A stretch of 49,531 bases of DNA from CABMGU01 sp964508495. Its GTDB lineage: Archaea > Nanobdellota > Nanobdellia > Woesearchaeales > ARS49. Of this stretch, positions 14,799 through 22,450 are shown piece by piece; positions within the stretch are counted from its first letter, which is position 1, and every line of letters begins with the position of its first letter. The position numbers and the translations under genes are program-made. Where the stretch lies: contig CAZDUA010000001.1 in NCBI GenBank assembly GCA_964508495.1, forward strand, positions 1-49,531, written 5' to 3'. The notes beneath the pieces are model-generated. The model saw only the letters and a list, made by a program, of their open reading frames with translations. It had not been told where the DNA came from and searched no databases.

Positions 14799-17213
14799 AT
14801 GAAAGAGGATAAGTCAAAGTCTTTTATCTTGTGGTTTAACGAGCTTGGTATAGAGGACATTCCTCTTGTTGGCGGTAAGAACGCGTCTTTGGGCGAGATG
14901 TATCGTAATCTTACGAAGAAGGGTGTTAAGGTTCCTAATGGTTTTGCTGTTACTGCTTATGCTTACAGGTATGTTCTTGAGAAGTCTGGCGCGATGGAGC
15001 ATTTGAAGTCTGCTTTGCGCGGTCTGAACGTTAAAAACATCAAGGCTTTGGCTGAAGCTGGTAGAAAAGCTAGAGATATTGTTTTGCACTGCGAATTTCC
15101 TCCTGAATTGCAGGTTGCTATTACTGATGCTTATCAGAAGCTGTCAGGCGACTACAAGCAAAAAAACACGGACGTTGCTGTTCGTTCTTCTGCTACTGCT
15201 GAGGACTTGCCCGAAGCTTCTTTTGCTGGACAGCAGGAGACTTTTCTTAACATTCGTGGTAATCATGAGTTGATTGATGCTTGCAAGCGTTGTTTTGCTT
15301 CTTTGTTCACAAATAGAGCGATCGCATACAGGGCCGAGCACAAGTTTGACCATTTCAAAGTTTATTTGAGCATTGGCGTTCAGAAGATGGTTCGTTCTGA
15401 TTTGGGCAGTGCGGGTGTTATATTCACGTTAGATACTGAAACTGGCTTCCCTAATGTTGTTTTTGTTACTGGCAGTTATGGTCTTGGTGAGAGTGTTGTT
15501 CAGGGTGCAGTTAATCCTGATGAGTTTTATGTTTTCAAGCCGACTTTGAGGAATGGTTTTAAGCCTTTGATTGACAAGCGTCTTGGTGAAAAAGCCACAA
15601 AGATTATCTACACTGATGAGGGCACTCATCCTATCAAAAAGATTGATACTCCGATGGAGGACAGGAAGAAGTTTTGTCTTTCTGATGATGAAGTTCTTAC
15701 GCTTGCTGAGTGGGCGATGACTGTTGAGGACCATTATAGCCAGAAGAAGGGCAAGTGGTGTCCTATGGATTTGGAGTGGGCTAAGGACGGTCAGACTCAG
15801 GACTTGTATATTGTTCAGGCGCGTCCTGAGACAGTGCAATCGCAAAAGAACCGAAACATTATCGAAGAATACAAATTGTTGCAGAAGGGTAAAGTTCTGA
15901 CTATGGGCAAGAGTGTTGGCAACAAGATCGCGCAAGGGCCTGCTCATGTTATAAGGGATGTTAAGGATATTGCCATGTTTAAGTCTGGCGAAGTGCTTGT
16001 TACTGAGATGACTGACCCTGATTGGGTTCCTATCATGCGTATTGCTTCTGCGATTGTAACAAATAGGGGCGGCAGGACTTCTCATGCTGCTATTGTCAGC
16101 CGTGAGCTTGGTCTTCCTTGTATTGTTGGTACTAATAATGCCACGCAGGCTGTTAAGAATGGTCAGAAGGTTACGGTTAGTTGTGCTGAGGGCGAGCATG
16201 GTATTGTTTATGATGGCATTTTGAAGTTTAAGGTTGATAAGATTGACGTGCAGAAGGCTCCAAGGCCGAAGACGAAAGTTATGATGAATATTGGCGATCC
16301 TGATCAGGCTTTTGATTTGAGCTTTTTGCCTAATGATGGTGTTGGTCTTGCGCGTGAGGAGTTTATTGTTAATGAGTACATTAAAATTCATCCTATGGCG
16401 CTTATCAAATTTGATCAGGTGAAGGATGAGGATACTCGAAAGCAGATTGAAGAGATGACTTCTGGTTATAAGGATAAAAAGCAGTTTTTTGTTGATAAGC
16501 TCTCAATGGGTGTTGGCATGCTTGCTGCAGCGTTTTTCCCTAAGGATGTTATTTTGCGTTTCAGCGATTTTAAGACTAACGAATACGTCAATTTAATCGG
16601 CGGTAAGTATTTTGAGCCTAAAGAGGAAAATCCGATGATTGGCTGGCGCGGTGCTTCTCGTTATTACAAGCCGGGTTACCAGGCAGGTTTTGAGCTTGAG
16701 TGCAAGGCAATTAAGAAAGTGCGCGAGGAGTTCGGCTTGACAAATCTGAAATTGATGATTCCTGTCTGCAGGACTATTGAAGAAGGCAAGAAAGTTCTGG
16801 CTATTATGAAGGAGAACGGTCTTCAGCAGGGCAAGAATGATTTGCAGGTTTATGTTATGTGCGAGATTCCTAGCAACGTTATTCTTGCTGACGAGTTTTG
16901 TGATATTTTTGACGGTTTCAGCATTGGCAGTAATGATTTGACGCAGATGACTCTTGGTGTTGATCGTGACAGCGCGCTTGTTGCTGATATTTATGACGAG
17001 CGTAACGAGGCGGTTAAGCGTATGATCAAGCATGTTATTGAGGTTGCTAAGGAAAGAAAGAAAAAAATTGGCATTTGCGGTGACGCGCCGTCTACTTATC
17101 CTGAGTTTGCCGAGTTCTTGGTTGATTGCGGCATTGACAGCATTAGTTTGTCTCCTGACGCGATTGTCAGAACGCGTGTTGTTATCGCAAATCATGAGAA
17201 AAAGAAGAAATAA
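14799..17213 (+). CDS. ppsA: Phosphoenolpyruvate synthase
   Basis: The 804 aa protein has all three domains: an N-terminal ATP-grasp domain (GGKNASLGEMYRNL, AVRSSATAEDLPEASFAGQQ), the swivelling phosphohistidine domain with GGRTSHAAIVSRELG (catalytic His429), and the C-terminal PEP-binding barrel ending with IGICGDAPSTYPEFAEFL and the catalytic Cys. The enzyme converts pyruvate, ATP and water to PEP, AMP and phosphate, feeding gluconeogenesis (or running in reverse in some archaea). Length is normal. I use the ATG at 14799, preceded by AGAGG seven bases upstream. Confidence 0.97.
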   Translation: MKEDKSKSFILWFNELGIEDIPLVGGKNASLGEMYRNLTKKGVKVPNGFAVTAYAYRYVLEKSGAMEHLKSALRGLNVKNIKALAEAGRKARDIVLHCEFPPELQVAITDAYQKLSGDYKQKNTDVAVRSSATAEDLPEASFAGQQETFLNIRGNHELIDACKRCFASLFTNRAIAYRAEHKFDHFKVYLSIGVQKMVRSDLGSAGVIFTLDTETGFPNVVFVTGSYGLGESVVQGAVNPDEFYVFKPTLRNGFKPLIDKRLGEKATKIIYTDEGTHPIKKIDTPMEDRKKFCLSDDEVLTLAEWAMTVEDHYSQKKGKWCPMDLEWAKDGQTQDLYIVQARPETVQSQKNRNIIEEYKLLQKGKVLTMGKSVGNKIAQGPAHVIRDVKDIAMFKSGEVLVTEMTDPDWVPIMRIASAIVTNRGGRTSHAAIVSRELGLPCIVGTNNATQAVKNGQKVTVSCAEGEHGIVYDGILKFKVDKIDVQKAPRPKTKVMMNIGDPDQAFDLSFLPNDGVGLAREEFIVNEYIKIHPMALIKFDQVKDEDTRKQIEEMTSGYKDKKQFFVDKLSMGVGMLAAAFFPKDVILRFSDFKTNEYVNLIGGKYFEPKEENPMIGWRGASRYYKPGYQAGFELECKAIKKVREEFGLTNLKLMIPVCRTIEEGKKVLAIMKENGLQQGKNDLQVYVMCEIPSNVILADEFCDIFDGFSIGSNDLTQMTLGVDRDSALVADIYDERNEAVKRMIKHVIEVAKERKKKIGICGDAPSTYPEFAEFLVDCGIDSISLSPDAIVRTRVVIANHEKKKK

Positions 17214-17247
17214 TTCTTTGATTTTCTTAAAGTGGGGTAGTAACAAA

Positions 17248-17257
17248 CATTTATAAG
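17248..17257 (+). promoter_or_regulatory. TATA box of the tandem mini-ORF/PadR-like unit
   Basis: The sequence catttataag lies about 26-30 nt before the ATG at 17282, so transcription should begin at or next to the first 31-codon ORF, giving a leaderless message that spans both mini-ORFs and the regulator. Confidence 0.6.
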
Positions 17258-17281
17258 TAAAAACATCGATTTATTTTCTAT

Positions 17282-17377
17282 ATGTCGGAAAACCTAATTA
17301 CCGAAAACAATCAGCATCTTTTGCTAAACTTGCACAGGATTTACGATCATGCTCAAGAAGCACGGGGTGGTTCTTGA
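17282..17377 (+). CDS. Upstream mini-ORF 1 (31 aa)
   Basis: A 31-codon frame starting MSENLITENNQHLLLNL and ending at TGA. Its ATG is at leaderless distance from the TATA box, so it is probably the first thing translated on this transcript. It ends two bases before the ATG of the second mini-ORF. The peptide has no recognisable domain. It could be a leader peptide whose translation affects the downstream hairpins, or a remnant of a gene. Coding is inferred from promoter spacing and tandem packing. Confidence 0.45.
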   Translation: MSENLITENNQHLLLNLHRIYDHAQEARGGS

Positions 17378-17378
17378 C

Positions 17379-17474
17379 ATGGCAAGTCGTGGACGTCCAA
17401 TTAAGTCTGAAGTCAGGCAGAACAGAGCAGAACAAAGTTCTGCGAGTTCTGACGAACCTGTGGAGCGGTTCTAA
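17379..17474 (+). CDS. Upstream mini-ORF 2 (31 aa) duplicating the PadR-like N-terminus
   Basis: This 31-codon frame starts MASRGRPIKSEVRQN, identical over 15 residues to the start of the regulator gene at 17474. Over those 15 codons nine differ at the DNA level and all nine differences are synonymous (for example CGT/AGA, CCA/CCT, AGG/CGT), which suggests selection for the peptide in both places. The RGRP core resembles an AT-hook. After residue 15 the sequence diverges to a short Ser/Glu-rich end. Its stop shares a base with the regulator's ATG (TAATG), so the regulator is probably translated by coupling. Confidence 0.6.
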   Translation: MASRGRPIKSEVRQNRAEQSSASSDEPVERF

Positions 17475-17518
17475 TGGCGAGTCGTGGAAGACCTATAAAA
17501 TCGGAGGTTCGTCAGAAC
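17418..17518 (+). promoter_or_regulatory. Mutually exclusive inverted repeats over the regulator start
   Basis: CAGAAC occurs at 17418-17423, 17428-17433 and 17513-17518; its complement GTTCTG occurs at 17437-17442 and 17446-17451. One hairpin pairs the first four copies. The alternative pairs GTTCTGACGAACCT (17446-17459) with its perfect 14-nt complement at 17505-17518, putting the GGAG site and ATG of the regulator in the loop. The two folds compete, as in an attenuator, and the same repeats in DNA could be operator sites. Regulation is inference. Confidence 0.5.
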
Positions 17519-17809
17519 GTGATTGAAATCTTGAGCGTTATTGGTTCTGCGTATGGTTATCAGATTCACAAATATTACAATGAATTGTTTCCATCTTGCA
17601 CAAGAGAAAACATTTATTATAATTTGAGAAAAGGCGTTAAGCTTGGCGAGTTTGAGCTTGCGGAAATAAAGCAGGAGAAGGGTGCGTATTCTTGGGGTAC
17701 TGTTGTTGAAAAGAAGTATTACAAGCTCGGCCCTAAGGCTGTTGTTCGTGGCAATCCTAAGGTTAAGGACTTCTTTGATAAGTTGAAGCCGAAGTCTCAA
17801 AAATCGTAG
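17474..17809 (+). CDS. PadR-like winged-helix transcription regulator
   Basis: The 111 aa protein has an N-terminal basic arm (MASRGRPIKSEVRQN) and a winged helix of PadR type: VIEILSVIGSAYGYQIHKYYNELF, then NIYYNLRKGVKLGEFELAEIKQEKG. PadR regulators bind palindromic operators and often repress their own genes. The C-terminal dimerisation helix of full PadR proteins is short. Translation should be coupled to mini-ORF 2. A candidate operator/attenuator overlaps its start. The effector is unknown. Confidence 0.78.
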   Translation: MASRGRPIKSEVRQNVIEILSVIGSAYGYQIHKYYNELFPSCTRENIYYNLRKGVKLGEFELAEIKQEKGAYSWGTVVEKKYYKLGPKAVVRGNPKVKDFFDKLKPKSQKS

Positions 17810-17854
17810 ATTTTTGATGAATGTCGAAAACGCATTTCATTTTCGAATAAGTAA

Positions 17855-18745
17855 TTATTTCTCATCCATGCCTTGTAGAATTATCAAATCTTGCGTGGTT
17901 AATTTTTCGCCTTTTCTGAATTTTTGTTGAATTTCTGCTTGCAATTCTGATAGTTTCTTTCTCTTCTGTTGTTCTGTCTTAATATGATCTTCTTTTACAT
18001 CCTCGCCGAGTTGTATTTTGAGCTCGTTGAATTGTTTCTTTTTCTCATCGAGTCCCGGCAGCTTCTCTTCAAGCTCTTTTTTCTTGATTTCAATTTGTTT
18101 GTTCAACTCGCCTTCTTGTTTTTTTAATTCATCAACTTTTTTGCTGATTTCCATTAGTTTTTCATGTTTTTGTTGTGAGTTTCTTGCTTTTTCTTGTATG
18201 ATTGCGTGTAGTGAGTCTGATTTGTCTTTTAGCTGGTCTATTTCTTTGCTTAACCCTCTTGTTTCGCCCCATAGCCCGCTCATTGCTTCTATTTCTTTGA
18301 GCTTTTTTTCCATGCTTCTGATGATTTTCATCAGCGCTTTTTCTTTTTCAAAGCTCAATCCTTCTGTTTCTATTCTGTATTGTGCTCTTTCTATTTCTTG
18401 TTTTATCTTTCCGGGATTTTCTCTTACGGCGTGTTTTGTTTCTACTTTTTTCTTCTCGCCGTGTATTTTTTTGAAAGCTTCAATTTTCTGTTTTATTTCA
18501 GTTGCCAGTTTGGCTCTTTCTTCTTTTGCTTGTTTGACTTCTTTTGTCAGAGAATCGCGTTCTTGTCGTAATTGTTTTATTTCGCGTATAAATCCAGAAA
18601 TTTGTTTGCCTAGAGGGTTGCGTTGTTCGAAGAACTTTTCTTTTTGGTCGTTTAACTCATTAAGTGTGCTTCTCAGTGTTTTTATCTCTGTTTGAAGCGC
18701 ATCAGTTTGTACTTTTAGCTGCTGTTTCTCTTGCGTTGTCAACAT
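17855..18745 (-). CDS. Archaeal coiled-coil protein (COG1340-like)
   Basis: The 296 aa protein is almost entirely charged coiled coil (about residues 1-260) with KHAVRENPGKIKQEIERAQYRIETEGLSFEKEK in the middle, a pattern I associate with the conserved archaeal coiled-coil family COG1340, often mislabelled as a phosphatase. The C-terminus (QQKFRKGEKLTTQDLIILQGMDE) is the conserved end of that group. A role at the ribosome or in RNA binding is suspected in the literature for related eukaryotic proteins but is not shown by the sequence. It lies directly downstream of the P1 gene, behind a T-run. Confidence 0.72.
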   Translation of the reverse strand: MLTTQEKQQLKVQTDALQTEIKTLRSTLNELNDQKEKFFEQRNPLGKQISGFIREIKQLRQERDSLTKEVKQAKEERAKLATEIKQKIEAFKKIHGEKKKVETKHAVRENPGKIKQEIERAQYRIETEGLSFEKEKALMKIIRSMEKKLKEIEAMSGLWGETRGLSKEIDQLKDKSDSLHAIIQEKARNSQQKHEKLMEISKKVDELKKQEGELNKQIEIKKKELEEKLPGLDEKKKQFNELKIQLGEDVKEDHIKTEQQKRKKLSELQAEIQQKFRKGEKLTTQDLIILQGMDEK

Positions 18746-18776
18746 TCAATTTCCTCTGGCTAATTAAAGTAAACAT

Positions 18777-18783
18777 AAAAAAA
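18777..18783 (-). terminator. T-run terminator of the L1-P0-P1 operon
   Basis: On the coding (minus) strand seven T residues begin two bases after the P1 stop codon, a typical archaeal U-run terminator position. Confidence 0.5.
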
Positions 18784-18784
18784 T

Positions 18785-19093
18785 TTAGCCGAAGAGTGCG
18801 CTTAGGCCAGCTGCTGCTTGTTCTTCTGACTTTTTATCGTCTTCAGCTGACTTTTTCTTGTCTTCTTTCTTTTCGCCGGCTGGTGCTGCTGCCACAGGTG
18901 CTGCAACTGCTACTGGTGTTGCTGCTTTCTTCATAGCTTCGTCAATGTTGACGCCTGATAGGCTTGCAACTAGTGCTTTGACTTTTGCGTCTTCTGCTTT
19001 GACGCCTGCTGCTTCTAGCACTTTTTTGACGTTTGCTTCTTCTACTTTGTGTCCTGCTTTGTGGATGAGCAAGGCCGCGTATATATATTCCAT
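18785..19093 (-). CDS. rpl12: 50S ribosomal protein P1 (L12)
   Basis: The 102 aa protein starts MEYIYAALLIHKAGHKVEEANV, the archaeal P1 N-terminal dimerisation domain, followed by an Ala-rich hinge, a charged Lys/Glu/Asp stretch and a short hydrophobic C-terminal tail (GLSALFG) that contacts elongation factors. A GGAGG site lies upstream of the ATG at 19093, which decides this start over a codon five residues earlier. It is the last gene of the L1-P0-P1 stalk operon. Confidence 0.95.
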   Translation of the reverse strand: MEYIYAALLIHKAGHKVEEANVKKVLEAAGVKAEDAKVKALVASLSGVNIDEAMKKAATPVAVAAPVAAAPAGEKKEDKKKSAEDDKKSEEQAAAGLSALFG

Positions 19094-19114
19094 TTTTGTT
19101 GCCTCCAAGTAATA

Positions 19115-19930
19115 TTATTGAGCTGGATTTCCTTCTGCGAGTTCCGGAGTTGTGATTTTGCTTTCTTCTCCGAGTGCTTTTGCTTCTCTGTATGCTTTTG
19201 CGATAAATACTTCGACGTTGTCTTTGGTTATGTATCCAATGTCGACTGCAACGTTGAGTGCTTCGCTTGATGCGCCAATTAAATCTAGCATGAACTTTGT
19301 TTCGTCTATGTCTAGGATTGATCTTGGGTATATGATTCCTTTTTCGTACACACAGCTTAAGTCTAGGCCTATTTCCATTGGCTCTATGCCTAGTCTTTGC
19401 AGCATGCTTGCTAGTTTTGCGTTGATTGGCTCTCCTTCTCTGACTACTGTGACTTCTTGTTTGATTGCGACTTTTCCTGCTTCAACTCCTGCTTTGATTC
19501 CTAATGCGGCAAATTCAGAAATGACTGGTCCTGGCGTGAATGGTGTTGGTCCTGGTTGCAGGGTTATGTCTCTTGGTGCTGTTTGTCCTGCTTTTGCTGC
19601 TGCTGGTGTTTTGCTTCTCTTGATTATCTTGTAAAGTTCGAATGGGTTTTCTTTTGTGAACATTAGTGCTGGCATTCCTTTGATTAGTTCGATTAATTTC
19701 TCGCCGTCTGCGAGTTTCAAGTCTTTTAGTCCGTGTTGTATAAGCGTTTTTCTTGTCATTACCAGCTCAACTTTTCCTCTTAGCTGTTTTTTCATTTGTA
19801 ACAGGCTGCCTGCTGGCATGTTTTCCATGTTTAGGAGTCCAATTATCGGGTAGCTCTTTCCTAGTGTGACTATTTTTTTGACTACGTCTTTCTTTTCAGC
19901 AGAAGCTTTGCAGGTTTTCGCCGTGCTCAT
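19115..19930 (-). CDS. rpl10: 50S ribosomal protein P0 (L10)
   Basis: The 271 aa protein is archaeal P0: an rRNA-binding domain with GLLNMENMPAGSLLQMKKQLRGK, the inserted domain with APRDITLQPGPTPFTPGPVISEF, and helices that carry P1 dimers. The C-terminus is shorter than in many archaea and lacks the long charged tail with the P1-like end. The start overlaps the end of L1 by four bases. Confidence 0.95.
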   Translation of the reverse strand: MSTAKTCKASAEKKDVVKKIVTLGKSYPIIGLLNMENMPAGSLLQMKKQLRGKVELVMTRKTLIQHGLKDLKLADGEKLIELIKGMPALMFTKENPFELYKIIKRSKTPAAAKAGQTAPRDITLQPGPTPFTPGPVISEFAALGIKAGVEAGKVAIKQEVTVVREGEPINAKLASMLQRLGIEPMEIGLDLSCVYEKGIIYPRSILDIDETKFMLDLIGASSEALNVAVDIGYITKDNVEVFIAKAYREAKALGEESKITTPELAEGNPAQ

Positions 19931-20625
19931 TTAACTGCCTCTTTTGGTTTTTCTTTTGCCATTTGTATGCCTTCTTCTGTTATTCGTACTGGCGGGCTCA
20001 TTGTTAATTTGAGCATGATTGATCTGATGTTGAATGCTTCTTGTGGTAGTTTTTGGAAGACGCTTGTGTAGATGGCCAGCATGTTCTCTGCCAGTTGTTC
20101 GTCCGGCATGTCTTCTGTTCCTACCATGATTTTGACTGACGGTTGCAGTCTTGCAGAAACTTTTACTGTTCTTTTCAATGTTTCACTTAGTACTCTCAAG
20201 TTTGCGTTCGGCGGCACTACACAGCCTGCCTTTGGGTTCGGCATTTTTCCTCTTGGTCCGAACACTCTACCAAATACTTTTGCAACGTCTGGCATGATGT
20301 TCGCCTGAGCGATGAAGTAATCGTATTCTTTTGCGATTTTTTTGATTTTTTTCTTGTCTGCTGCGTATTGTGGGAATTGGTCGTATAGAATTACTAGGTC
20401 GCAATTGTCTTTTGCTTGTGTTCCAAGCTCTGGTCCGACTAACGCGCCGACTTTTGTCTGTTTGCCTTTATCGAATGGTAGTTTTACCCATGTTTCTATT
20501 TGTTCTTCTGGCTTTTTCAAGTCCAGGTTTTTCAAGTTCATTATGAAGTCGAATTTTTGTTTGAACTTGCGTTTAGGTAAAGATCTCAATGTCTGAATTG
20601 CTTCGATAAATCGTTTTTTATCCAT
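19927..20625 (-). CDS. rpl1: 50S ribosomal protein L1
   Basis: The 232 aa protein matches archaeal L1: KRKFKQKFDFIMNLKNLDLKKPE in the rRNA-binding domain, the conserved KVFGRVFGPRGKMPNPKAG segment, and the C-terminal half returning to domain I. L1 forms the mobile stalk at the E site and in archaea also represses its own operon by binding the mRNA. The usual upstream neighbour L11 is not present here; L1 is the first gene of this operon. A purine-rich GGAAGGGAG site precedes the ATG. Confidence 0.95.
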   Translation of the reverse strand: MDKKRFIEAIQTLRSLPKRKFKQKFDFIMNLKNLDLKKPEEQIETWVKLPFDKGKQTKVGALVGPELGTQAKDNCDLVILYDQFPQYAADKKKIKKIAKEYDYFIAQANIMPDVAKVFGRVFGPRGKMPNPKAGCVVPPNANLRVLSETLKRTVKVSARLQPSVKIMVGTEDMPDEQLAENMLAIYTSVFQKLPQEAFNIRSIMLKLTMSPPVRITEEGIQMAKEKPKEAVK

Positions 20626-20639
20626 TATATTAGCTCCCT

Positions 20640-20700
20640 TCCACCTAGGTGGTTAAGTTATTGGGAATACTATTCAGCGACGATAGGTGGTTTATAAACA
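20640..20700 (-). promoter_or_regulatory. rpl1: Promoter and leader of the L1 operon with repeats
   Basis: On the coding strand a TATA box (TTTATAAA, 20691-20698) lies about 70 nt before the ATG, leaving a leader of about 40 nt. AACCACCTA occurs twice in direct orientation, overlapping the 3' edge of the TATA box (20684-20692) and in the leader (20646-20654). The leader copy is part of a perfect 12-bp palindrome CCACCTAGGTGG (20641-20652). These could be a protein operator or an RNA hairpin near the ribosome site; L1 autoregulation is known in methanogens, but this site does not obviously copy that structure. Confidence 0.45.
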
Positions 20701-20916
20701 TTACGGTCTGGTTGCTTTGTACCACCAAAACAGTGTTCCCGCGCTTAGTATTGCTGTGTACACGCTCATGCCGTATAGCATGACTTTGTGGTCTGGTTCG
20801 TATTGCGCGCCTATTGCTGAGGCTACGCTTCCGGCCGCGAATAATGCCGTGAAAAGGCCGTAAAATGTGTTGCTTGCCTTGATTCTATTTTCCAAATCTT
20901 CGTTCTCTGTTTCCAT
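20701..20916 (-). CDS. Small two-TM membrane protein
   Basis: The 71 aa protein has an acidic N-terminus (METENEDLENRIK) and two transmembrane helices (about residues 17-37 and 46-64). It starts inside the last codons of uppS (32-bp overlap), so it is translated from the same message. I take the ATG at 20916; the upstream TTG is less likely. No family recognised. Its position suggests a membrane partner of polyprenyl lipid metabolism, which is inference only. Confidence 0.6.
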   Translation of the reverse strand: METENEDLENRIKASNTFYGLFTALFAAGSVASAIGAQYEPDHKVMLYGMSVYTAILSAGTLFWWYKATRP

Positions 20917-21589
20917 ACTCTTCAATACAAGCTATTACGTCTTCCTTCTCTATTTCCGGCCAGAATTTCTCTATAAACATTAATTCTGAGTATGTGCTTT
21001 GCCAGGGTAGGAAGTTTGATGTTCTTTGTTCTCCTCCTGTTCGTAATATTAAGTCTGGTGATGAGGCTAGCCATAGGTGGTGTTCAATTTCTTTTTCATC
21101 AATCTTGGCTGGGTCTATTTTGCCTTCTTTGGCTTCTTGTGCTATTTTCTGCACGGCATCAATAATCTCCTCTCTTCCGCCGTATGCCATCGCAAAGTTC
21201 ACTCTTTTGGAGCTGTTTCCCTTAGTTGCTGCCATGACTTTGTTCTGTAATTCCTGTAAATCCTTTGGCAGCATCCATTGCCTTCCTATGAAGTTTATTC
21301 GTATTCCTTTTTCCTGTAGTTCCTTGAGTTTTTCTGGCTCTAATAGCATACTGCATTCTTTTCTGAATACGTCCATCAGGTAGTCGAATTCTTCCTTCGG
21401 CCGGTTAAAGTTCTGTATTGAGAATATGTATGCTGTTACTTCTTCTACGCCTAGTTCGAAGCACCAGTCTGTGAACTTTCTGAACTTTTCTGCTCCCCAT
21501 TCGTGTCCTTTCCAGGGTTTTAGCATTAGTCGTTTGGCAAATCGCCTATTCCCGTCGACGATAACTCCTATGTGTCTTGGTACTGTCAT
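20885..21589 (-). CDS. uppS: Cis-polyprenyl diphosphate synthase (UppS family)
   Basis: The 234 aa protein has GVIVDGNRRFAKR at the N-terminus (catalytic Asp in DGNRR), the AYIFSIQNFNRP segment, the FAMAYGGREEIIDAVQKIA region, DLILRTGGEQRTSNFLPWQ and ELMFIEKFWPEI. These are hallmark motifs of cis-prenyltransferases, which chain isopentenyl diphosphate into the long polyprenol used as the lipid carrier for glycans (dolichol in archaea). Length is normal. It overlaps its upstream neighbour by four bases and the downstream membrane protein by 32 bases. Confidence 0.95.
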   Translation of the reverse strand: MTVPRHIGVIVDGNRRFAKRLMLKPWKGHEWGAEKFRKFTDWCFELGVEEVTAYIFSIQNFNRPKEEFDYLMDVFRKECSMLLEPEKLKELQEKGIRINFIGRQWMLPKDLQELQNKVMAATKGNSSKRVNFAMAYGGREEIIDAVQKIAQEAKEGKIDPAKIDEKEIEHHLWLASSPDLILRTGGEQRTSNFLPWQSTYSELMFIEKFWPEIEKEDVIACIEEYGNRERRFGK

Positions 21590-22059
21590 TTCTTCACCTG
21601 TTCGTACAAGTGCAAAAATTGTTCGTTGCTCAGCTTGAGTCCTGCTTCCAGTACTAGCGAGGCCAATTTCTTAGCGTTTTCGTCTTGTCTTTCTTCTGGT
21701 GTAAAAGTGAGTAGTTGTTGTAGTGTGTGGTCGCAGAGGTAGCCTTCGTTCATTCCGAGTACGATTTTTTTGGTGTTTTGTCGTACTGTTTTCTCATTCA
21801 GGTCAACTATTACGTTTTCTTGTTTCAGTAAGTTGCCATCGCGGATAAACCCGTGGTTAGAAAGCTCTTGTGCTACTGCTTCTACTATTGCTGGTTGTAA
21901 CCCGATAGGTAGTTCTGCTAATCCTTCAGAATATCTTGACAAGGTTTGTGTTTTTCCTAGGTATTTAGAAACGCGTTGTCTGCTTCCCCAGGGTGTCCAT
22001 TCGTTTTCGACTAGGTAGGCGTATGGTCTTCCTTTGATTTTTTTGACGCGTACAAACAT
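21586..22059 (-). CDS. Conserved-looking hypothetical protein upstream of uppS
   Basis: The 157 aa protein begins MFVRVKKIKGRPYAYLVENEW, a beta-hairpin pattern also seen at the N-terminus of some transposases (IS1634-like) and in archaeal hypothetical proteins. The rest lacks any transposase catalytic domain, and the C-terminal third is helical. It overlaps uppS by four bases, so it is part of the operon rather than a mobile element. Function unknown. Confidence 0.62.
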   Translation of the reverse strand: MFVRVKKIKGRPYAYLVENEWTPWGSRQRVSKYLGKTQTLSRYSEGLAELPIGLQPAIVEAVAQELSNHGFIRDGNLLKQENVIVDLNEKTVRQNTKKIVLGMNEGYLCDHTLQQLLTFTPEERQDENAKKLASLVLEAGLKLSNEQFLHLYEQVKK

Positions 22060-22157
22060 GTTCTAGGCACTATGGTGTTCATTTATTAATATTATGATTT
22101 TTCGCGAAGCGACATTTCGAGCGTTAGCGAGTCGTGGTGCTGTGAAAAAGAAAGATT

Positions 22158-22430
22158 TTACTTCAATTCTTTAGACTCTGCCTTTATCTTTTCCAGCTCT
22201 TTTTGGAGTCTTTTTGCAGCTGCTATCAGCGTCTTGCGCGTGTCTGCTCCGTCTGTTTCTAGAATGAATCTTGGAAGTTCAATCAATGGGTGATCAATCG
22301 TATAGGCTGCCATTTTGACGTGTTCGTCGTTCCACAATTCTTTGCGGATTGCGTTGCTCATCGTGTGGCCTTCGCCTTTTATTTCGAAAATAAGCTTGTT
22401 TTTCTTTTCTTCGACGATGTTTATGTCCAT
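22158..22430 (-). CDS. rpoL: RNA polymerase subunit RpoL (Rpo11)
   Basis: The 90 aa protein has the Rpb11/RpoL pattern KNKLIFEIKGEGHTMSNAIRKEL, then VKMAAYTIDHPLIELPRFILET. RpoL pairs with RpoD (Rpo3) to form the assembly platform like the bacterial alpha dimer. Length is normal. A stretch of about 100 bp between its stop and the next minus-strand gene contains a small GC-rich inverted-repeat-like segment (about 22101-22135). Confidence 0.95.
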   Translation of the reverse strand: MDINIVEEKKNKLIFEIKGEGHTMSNAIRKELWNDEHVKMAAYTIDHPLIELPRFILETDGADTRKTLIAAAKRLQKELEKIKAESKELK

Positions 22431-22450
22431 GTTTCGTTCCTCCTTGGAGC

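Noticed and set aside
21586..22059. A transposase fragment upstream of uppS
   Set aside because: Only the first 35 residues resemble transposase N-termini; there is no catalytic domain, no inverted repeats, and the gene is operon-coupled to uppS.
22080..22140. A hairpin terminator after rpoL
   Set aside because: Only partial pairing; too weak to list as a feature beyond a mention.
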